DNA of 26,945 nt from Bacillus sp. X1(2014). GTDB taxonomy: Bacteria; Bacillota; Bacilli; Bacillales_B; DSM-18226. This document shows, piece after piece, positions 22,161 through 26,945 of this stretch (the stretch's first letter is position 1; each line of letters begins with the position of its first letter). The notes under the pieces were generated by a model. The model saw only the letters and a list, made by a program, of their open reading frames with translations, was not told where the DNA came from and did no database searches. Location of the stretch: assembly GCF_007678255.1 (NCBI RefSeq), contig NZ_VEED01000035.1, positions 1 to 26,945 of the forward strand, given 5' to 3'. Both the position numbers and the translations under genes were made by a program.

Positions 22161-23097
22161 TCTAGTACTCAATGAAAATATGAAAATTTACCGGAGGGTA
22201 CGAACATGGATCCTTGTCGGATTGATGGCTGCTTTTGTACTTTTTGTTAACATCATGGAATGGCATTCCGATGGAAAACAGGCGAAAGGTGAAGGCTGGC
22301 GGGCCGAACTGCAGCAGGAGAATCAGCAGTGGAGCAAAATTCTGAAGCAGCCCAAGCTGGATAAAGAGGACCGAACATTCTATCAGCAGCAGATTGCCAT
22401 CAACAACTATCACTTGGAACACAATATTCGTTCGACGGACGGCACGATGTGGGATGGAGTGAACGGTTCAGCCAGTTTGATGATCGTGATTACCATTTTC
22501 ACAATCATTATTGTGGGAGACAGTGTGGCAGGCGAATTTTCGACCGGCACCATCAAGCTGTTGCTCATCAGGCCGGCTAGTCGAGTCAAAATCCTCGTCT
22601 CCAAGTATCTCTCTTTTCTGTTATTCGGCATGCTTTTGTTAATCACTCTATTTGTTATATCCGTCGCCGTGAACGGAATCTTATACGGCTTTGGATATAT
22701 GAATCTACCGTTGGTCAACATGACTGCTGACGGGCAGATTGTCGAAAGGAATATGGTAATCAATCTATGGAAAACGTATATGATGAACGGTGTATCCACG
22801 GTAATGTACGTAACCATGGCCTTTATGATCTCATCCGCTTTCCGAAGCAGCGCAATGGCTATCGGTTTTTCCATCGGCGCTTTGTTTGCGGGCAATATGG
22901 TTCTGCAGGTACTGCATCGGTTCGATTGGAGTAAGTACCTGTTGTTTGCCAACACCGATCTGACCCAGTACCTGAGCGGTCGTCCTTTCCAAGAAGGAAT
23001 GACATTGTCCTTTTCCATCGGAGTGCTTGTTGTCTATTTCCTCGTGTTCAATCTGATCTCCTGGCTTATTTTTACACGTAGAGATGTGGCAGCCTAA
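22144..23097 (+). CDS. ABC-2 permease, antimicrobial-resistance type
   Basis: A 317-residue membrane subunit: one helix at the N-terminus (TWILVGLMAAFVLFVNIM), a loop of about 75 hydrophilic residues (38-112) outside the membrane, then five more helices starting with LMIVITIFTIIIVGDSVAGE. The GEFSTGTIKLLLIRPASR segment is a hallmark of ABC-2 subunits that interact with the ATPase. The GTG start at 22144 overlaps the ATPase gene by 17 bases with GGGGGG upstream. TTG 22153 is an alternative. GC content matches the ATPase gene and not the flanks. The substrate is unknown; a peptide antibiotic is a reasonable guess. Confidence 0.88.
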   Translation: MGKLLNLVLNENMKIYRRVRTWILVGLMAAFVLFVNIMEWHSDGKQAKGEGWRAELQQENQQWSKILKQPKLDKEDRTFYQQQIAINNYHLEHNIRSTDGTMWDGVNGSASLMIVITIFTIIIVGDSVAGEFSTGTIKLLLIRPASRVKILVSKYLSFLLFGMLLLITLFVISVAVNGILYGFGYMNLPLVNMTADGQIVERNMVINLWKTYMMNGVSTVMYVTMAFMISSAFRSSAMAIGFSIGALFAGNMVLQVLHRFDWSKYLLFANTDLTQYLSGRPFQEGMTLSFSIGVLVVYFLVFNLISWLIFTRRDVAA

Positions 23098-23132
23098 CGT
23101 TTTGGGGGATCAGGTTAAGCACTCGATCTGAT

Positions 23133-23351
23133 AAATAGGCGGAAAAATTCCGCTTATTTAGAAATTATCATTAAGAATAGCTTAAAATAAACGGAGAAAT
23201 TCCGCCTATTGGCTCGAAAAACGTGAAAATGGGGGATTTTGCTTTGCATAACCGGAAAAACTCCCCTTATTTACCTCCGAAACGAGGTCCGTTGTGTACC
23301 TAACGGAAAAATCTCCGCTTATTTTTTCTTTCGCTGGTTACTTATTTAAGG
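23133..23351. repeat. Tandem array of small hairpin repeats, copy 2
   Basis: Four related units at 23133-23160, 23186-23210, 23246-23271 and 23301-23321, each of the form (AATA/TAAC)GGAAAAATTCCG(CTTATT), able to fold into a hairpin. The last two units and their spacer align with 75-171 at the left end of the window. No coding potential. Unit spacing is about 55-60 bases. Confidence 0.7.
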
Positions 23352-23398
23352 ACAGCCCGCCATAAGAACCGTCACTGTGGCAAGCCCAGTGGTCCACC

Positions 23399-23433
23399 AA
23401 AAAATGCCACCCGAAATGGGAAGGCATTTTTTT
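23399..23433. terminator. Bidirectional terminator
   Basis: AAAAAATGCCACCC, a GAAAT loop and GGGAAGGCATTTTTTTT form a stem with A/T runs on both sides. It could terminate read-through from the ABC operon and from the remnant minus-strand gene at 23448. Confidence 0.7.
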
Positions 23434-23447
23434 TATTACAGTCTATT

Positions 23448-23580
23448 CGGCTCTATAGCTGCCATAGCGAATTTTTACGTCATCATAATTCTCAGGCTGG
23501 CCCGATAACAAATACGATAGATTAATGGCTGAACCATCCTTGTTTTTATTGAAAGATTTGCAAAACTTAAATATTAGGCC
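23448..23580 (-). pseudogene. Possible 3' remnant of a minus-strand gene
   Basis: An open minus-strand frame of about 44 codons with no start codon and no ribosome binding site ends in TAG. It reads like the C-terminus of a protein (FNKNKDGSAINLSYLLSG, then ENYDDVKIRYGSYRAE) and is followed directly by the terminator at 23399-23433. It is cut off upstream by a stop near the regulator boxes. The source gene is not recognised. It could also be chance. Confidence 0.3.
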
Positions 23581-23595
23581 TTATTTTTCTAGACG

Positions 23596-23650
23596 TTAAG
23601 AAAATCTTAAGATTTATATCCTGTGTTTGTTAAGATTTGCTTGATATGAT
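23596..23650 (+). promoter_or_regulatory. Response regulator promoter with TTAAGA boxes
   Basis: TTAAGA at 23596, 23607 and 23630, a -10 element TATGAT at 23645, and a poor -35 TGTGTT 17 bp from it. Box steps (11 and 23 bp) and the distance from the last box to the -10 (15 bp) equal those of the ABC promoter at 21052-21106. This supports autoregulation plus control of the transporter. Confidence 0.75.
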
Positions 23651-23707
23651 TCTTTTTGCAGGCATACTAAAAGGTGATAGAACGTAGTTGGGAGTGAATT
23701 TTTTTCC

Positions 23708-24394
23708 ATGAATGTGTTGGTTTGTGATGATGATAAGGAAATTGTCGATGCGATCGGAATTTATTTAGAAAATGAAGGATATCACCTATTTAAAGCGTTT
23801 AATGGTTTGGAAGCTATCGATCTCATCAAAAATCATGAGATTCATCTTATTATCATGGATATTATGATGCCTAGGATGGATGGATTAAGGGCTACGATGA
23901 AGATTAGAGAAGAAAATAATATACCATTGATAATGCTTTCTGCTAAATCGGAGGATTCGGACAAAATTATCGGATTAAATTTAGGGGCAGATGACTATCT
24001 AACAAAGCCGTTTAATCCGCTGGAGTTGATTGCAAGGGTCAAGTCCCAGCTGCGGAGATATACCACATTGGGAAGTCTTGAAACAAAGAGGAATGTCTTT
24101 CGGACGGGAGGACTGGTCATAGATGATGAAAGTAAAGTCATCTCGGTCGATGGGGAAGTGGTCCATCTTACACCGGTGCAGTATAAGATTTTGAAATTGC
24201 TGACGGAGAACGCGGGAAGAGTCTTTTCAATTGAAGATATCTATGAAAGGGTATGGAATGAAACAGCGTTTAGTCCGGAAAATACCGTATCCGTTCATAT
24301 TAGAAAAATAAGAGAGAAAATCGAAATCAATCCGAAGGAGCCCAAATATTTAAAGGTGGTGTGGGGAGTTGGATATAAAGTTGAAAAAATATAG
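23708..24394 (+). CDS. OmpR-family response regulator
   Basis: A 228-residue two-component regulator. The receiver domain has the acidic pocket D7-D9, the phosphoacceptor D51 in IIMDIMMPRMDG, a switch threonine/serine in IMLSAKSED, and the lysine in DDYLTKPFNP. The C-terminal winged helix has LTPVQYKILKLLTENAGRVF and the recognition region NTVSVHIRKIREKI, ending in the YLKVVWGVGYK wing. The ATG at 23708 is preceded by GGGAGTGA. The downstream kinase gene overlaps its end. The promoter boxes suggest that it activates itself and the ABC transporter at 21228-23097. Confidence 0.93.
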   Translation: MNVLVCDDDKEIVDAIGIYLENEGYHLFKAFNGLEAIDLIKNHEIHLIIMDIMMPRMDGLRATMKIREENNIPLIMLSAKSEDSDKIIGLNLGADDYLTKPFNPLELIARVKSQLRRYTTLGSLETKRNVFRTGGLVIDDESKVISVDGEVVHLTPVQYKILKLLTENAGRVFSIEDIYERVWNETAFSPENTVSVHIRKIREKIEINPKEPKYLKVVWGVGYKVEKI

Positions 24395-26492
24395 CCACTT
24401 ATTAACAACGAAAATCATTGTTTTTATGATCGCAGTCGTTTGTTTTACAGGGATCATCAAAGCCATGATCCAGGTTGAAGTTGTCAATCATGGTTATTTT
24501 AGCATGGTTATGGAAGAGGACTATCTTTTAAGTAAGGCATATGTTAGAGAAAATGAAAAGATTATCGGCAATCTTACTACTCTTCTTAGGGAATACAAGA
24601 GTGAGGAAAATATTCTAAAGGGCGGTTCGATTAGTGAAGAAAGGTTAAGGGTAGAGACGATGGAGTTATATTCCGATTTTGAGCTCTCCTCTAAGAACTA
24701 TCGGCCGGAATTAAGGGAAGCGGAGAACTATTCCGCATTTAAAAAAGAGTACGCTGACAAGATTGCTCAGGTTAAGGAAAGATTGATAAAGGAAGATTTA
24801 AGAACTTATCATAGATTATTGCAAGAACTCACGGAGCAGAAAAATCCGTTGTTTTATGCCAGTGATGGTGTAAATGTCTATACAAACACGACAAAGACAG
24901 AAAAGGGACAGTTTAAAGAGTATCCTACTTATTTGATATTTGAAGATTATAAGAGAGAAATTTATCCGAAAGTAATTGAAGAAAATGAGCAATTACACTT
25001 CCTTACAGATCCAATAGAGGAATTGAATCAGGATAAGATGGTGGTTTATGTTGCGTTTACAGACAACTTTTTAAATCAAAAAATAAACGAATGGAAGGAA
25101 GATAAAGCAGTTGCCGCAAAAAACTTTTATATTTTAGCCGCGTTCTTGCTAGGCTTCATCCTTTCATTTAGTTATCTTATCCTCACCACAGGAAGAAGGT
25201 CATTTACAGATGATCATGTACACCTTCATCCAGTGAATAAACTATTTAATGATATCAATATCGTGCTGTGCATTAGCCTAATTGCCATTTGGGTTACAAT
25301 GATGGATAATGTGACGCACCAAAGTATTGATAAAATAGCCATTCCCATCACCATCCCGATTTCAGCAACCGTGTTTATTCTGATTCTCTCACTGGTTAAA
25401 CACGCTAAAAATAAAACGTTCTTTAAGCATACCCTGATTTTTGCTATCATCCATAAGCTCATAAAGATTGTAAGAAATGTGTATGAGACAGGGAATGTCG
25501 GGGTCAAGACAGTATTAATTGTGATTGGTTATCCAGTATTGATTGCGTTAACGTTTTTTATGTTCCCGGTTACTATAGGCCTGGCCGCGTGGTTTGCTTA
25601 TAAAAAGGTTAAGAGTTTTCAAGCCATCCAGGATGGAGTGGAAAAAATTAAGGCGGGAAATCTTCATCATCGAATCGAAGTGGCTAGCCGTGGTGAATTA
25701 AATACCCTTGCTAGCAACATCAACAGCATCACGGATGGATTGAAAGAGGCTGTTGATCGTGAACTTAAAAGTGAGCGGTTAAAAACGGAGTTAATCACCA
25801 ATGTATCTCATGATATTAGAACACCGTTAACATCTATCATTACCTATGTGGATTTATTAAAAGGGGAAGAGGTTACACCAAGAGCTGCTGAATATATCGA
25901 TATCCTGGATCAAAAATCGAAGAGATTAAAACTATTAACTGATGATTTATTTGATGCGGCGAAGGCGACGAGTGGAAATATTTCCGTTAATTTTGAGAAA
26001 ATTGATATTGCCTCTTTAATCACTCAGGGACTTGGAGAAGTAAATGATAGAATTGAAGCCTCCCAGTTGCAATTCAAACTTAATCTTCCCAAGAAGAAGG
26101 TTTATATTGAAGCGGATGGAAAATTACTTTGGAGATCGATTGAAAACTTATTATCGAATATCTTTAAATATGCACTCAGTGGTTCTAGAGTTTATATTGA
26201 TGCTGAGGATGCAGGCAATGAAATTCAGCTTACCTTTAAGAATATTTCCGCCTATGAGTTAAATATCTCAGCAGACGAATTAATGGAACGGTTTAAGCGT
26301 GGTGATGAATCTAGATCCAGCCAAGGAAGCGGGCTTGGACTATCAATTGCGAAAAGCCTCATCGAAGTTCAAAAGGGGAAATTTAATATCCACGTGGACG
26401 GAGATTTATTTAAGGCAGTTATTTCTTTCCCTAAGGTGCCTGACACCCAATCGAGAGATGTGGAAGAAATTGATATTATCGGTTTACAGTAA
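24381..26492 (+). CDS. Membrane sensor histidine kinase
   Basis: A kinase of about 703 residues. Topology: a first helix (IIVFMIAVVCFTGIIKAM), a mostly hydrophilic 210-residue presumed outer region, then helices near 245-265, 285-310, 320-335 and 375-405, followed by a HAMP-like linker (KIKAGNLHHRIEVASRGEL). The HisKA box is TNVSHDIRTPLTSI with H477. The ATPase domain has the N box (IENLLSNIFKYAL) and the G2 box GSGLGLSIAKSL. The usual DxGxG segment reads KNISAYELNIS, as in a known subset of Firmicute kinases. The frame is open from TTG 24369, but GGGGAG lies too close for that start, so TTG 24381 is preferred. It overlaps the regulator gene. Confidence 0.88.
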   Translation: MKKYSHLLTTKIIVFMIAVVCFTGIIKAMIQVEVVNHGYFSMVMEEDYLLSKAYVRENEKIIGNLTTLLREYKSEENILKGGSISEERLRVETMELYSDFELSSKNYRPELREAENYSAFKKEYADKIAQVKERLIKEDLRTYHRLLQELTEQKNPLFYASDGVNVYTNTTKTEKGQFKEYPTYLIFEDYKREIYPKVIEENEQLHFLTDPIEELNQDKMVVYVAFTDNFLNQKINEWKEDKAVAAKNFYILAAFLLGFILSFSYLILTTGRRSFTDDHVHLHPVNKLFNDINIVLCISLIAIWVTMMDNVTHQSIDKIAIPITIPISATVFILILSLVKHAKNKTFFKHTLIFAIIHKLIKIVRNVYETGNVGVKTVLIVIGYPVLIALTFFMFPVTIGLAAWFAYKKVKSFQAIQDGVEKIKAGNLHHRIEVASRGELNTLASNINSITDGLKEAVDRELKSERLKTELITNVSHDIRTPLTSIITYVDLLKGEEVTPRAAEYIDILDQKSKRLKLLTDDLFDAAKATSGNISVNFEKIDIASLITQGLGEVNDRIEASQLQFKLNLPKKKVYIEADGKLLWRSIENLLSNIFKYALSGSRVYIDAEDAGNEIQLTFKNISAYELNISADELMERFKRGDESRSSQGSGLGLSIAKSLIEVQKGKFNIHVDGDLFKAVISFPKVPDTQSRDVEEIDIIGLQ

Positions 26493-26521
26493 GGTAATGA
26501 CCACCAAAGAGAATAGATTAG

Positions 26522-26551
26522 ACCGTTGCATGTAACTTGCAGCGGTTTTTT
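26522..26551 (+). terminator. Rho-independent terminator after the kinase
   Basis: CCGTTGCA and TGCAGCGG pair (one G-U) around TGTAACT and are followed by TTTTTTT. It lies about 30 bases after the kinase stop. Confidence 0.88.
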
Positions 26552-26679
26552 TCATTATCTTCCCATAACAATTTGTCTAAATCCATGATGAAGGATGGAA
26601 GAAAGGAAGATGTCTTGTAATGAAATTTTTATAAAAAGAAAAATTACCTATTGTAAAAGTAAACAGGAGGTGTTATGAT

Positions 26680-26715
26680 ATGAAAGTTGCTTTTAACGAC
26701 AGCTTAATTAGTTAA
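26680..26715 (+). CDS. Possible 11-codon leader peptide
   Basis: An ideal AGGAGGTG (26665-26672), seven bases before ATG, opens a frame of only 11 codons (MKVAFNDSLIS) before TAA. The stop is followed by the second arm of a TTTTAAC/GTTAAAA inverted repeat. It lies just upstream of the rrn promoter. It may be a real micro-peptide, a leader, or the surviving start of a lost gene. Confidence 0.35.
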   Translation: MKVAFNDSLIS

Positions 26716-26747
26716 AAGTGAGTGCGAAAAAAAGCTAAATTATTATA

Positions 26748-26776
26748 TTGACATAGTGATAGAGAGTTGATATAAT
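26748..26776 (+). promoter_or_regulatory. rrn operon promoter (SigA)
   Basis: A consensus promoter: TTGACA at 26748-26753 and TATAAT at 26771-26776 with a 17-base spacer. Transcription should start near 26783, about 120 bases before the 16S gene. Only one such promoter is seen here; tandem promoters are common for Bacillus rrn operons. Confidence 0.92.
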
Positions 26777-26804
26777 AACAAATGTCGCTTCTGACATAGT
26801 GAAT

Positions 26805-26819
26805 TGTTCTTTGAAAACT
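26805..26819 (+). promoter_or_regulatory. BoxA-like antitermination signal in the rrn leader
   Basis: GTTCTTTGAAAACT in the leader matches the boxA region typical of Bacillus rrn operons, which recruits Nus factors to prevent early termination. Confidence 0.65.
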
Positions 26820-26902
26820 AAACAAACAAAATCGTGCAAACAAACAATAAACTTTAGTTTCAATTATGAAGCTAAGCCAACGTAACAAATGAGCTAATCA
26901 AC

Positions 26903-26945
26903 TTTCTTGGAGAGTTTGATCCTGGCTCAGGACGAACGCTGGCGG
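26903..26945 (+). rRNA. rrs: 16S ribosomal RNA, 5' end (partial)
   Basis: The window ends within the 16S gene. TTTCTTGGAGAGTTTGATCC and the following GGCTCAGGACGAACGCTGGC block are the universal 5' end (the 27F primer region) with a Bacillus-type start. The gene continues beyond the right edge. Confidence 0.97.

Noticed and set aside
21213..22172. Long minus-strand frame opposite the ABC ATPase
   Set aside because: Shadow frame created by the GC-rich codon pattern of the ATPase gene, which has all its motifs on the plus strand.
1..26945. CRISPR array, tRNA genes, phage attachment site
   Set aside because: No regularly spaced identical repeats with unique spacers, no tRNA-like cloverleaf sequences and no integrase gene were found.

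Overview
The window looks like the chromosome of an endospore-forming member of the Bacillaceae (Bacillus, Neobacillus or a close relative). The evidence is low to moderate GC, strong AGGAGG-type ribosome binding sites, frequent TTG and GTG starts, a GerA-type germinant receptor operon, GerP-like spore proteins, and a Bacillus-type rrn promoter and 16S 5' end at the right edge. No tRNA, CRISPR array or prophage is visible.

Layout. 1-2650: a VOC-fold protein and a DrrAB-type ABC exporter, each followed by a near-identical terminator-like palindrome (REPIN). 2650-4360: small proteins of unknown function. 4360-5000: a gene-free stretch with a long imperfect repeat, CAAACGTTTG palindromes and a terminator. 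5010-7744: a spore-coat-like cluster of four GerPA/GerPF-like paralogues on the minus strand and, divergently, an Hsp20 protein and a GerPC-like coiled-coil protein. 7960-12081: a class I c-di-GMP riboswitch with a terminator platform, leading into a PAS/GGDEF/EAL/PAS/histidine kinase fusion protein. 12098-16224: a third REPIN, then a four-gene germinant receptor operon (A-B-C-D) on the minus strand. 16291-17046: a RAYT (REP-associated Y1 transposase) gene bounded by about 45-bp inverted repeats that end in the same GGGGTCAG-type palindrome found in the REPINs. 17111-18019: a Gfo/Idh/MocA oxidoreductase. 18238-19071: a wHTH protein of unknown role. 19350-19640: a second copy of the CAAACGTTTG repeat. 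19714-20952: an Excalibur-domain protein and a YoaS/YozG-like pair. 21228-26492: a GC-richer ABC transporter, a repeat-rich spacer, and an OmpR-family response regulator with its histidine kinase. 26493-26945: terminator, rrn promoter and leader, and the first 43 bases of 16S rRNA.

How the parts work together. Three themes stand out. (1) Sporulation and germination: the receptor operon, the GerP-like/Hsp20 cluster and a sporulation-kinase-like module fused to c-di-GMP turnover domains under a c-di-GMP riboswitch. (2) A resident RAYT together with its likely non-autonomous REPIN palindromes, which sit at the 3' ends of neighbouring genes and double as terminators. (3) A self-contained two-component/ABC transporter module: the transporter and the regulator promoters carry the same three TTAAGA boxes with identical 11, 23 and 15 bp spacing to the -10 element, so the regulator probably controls both.
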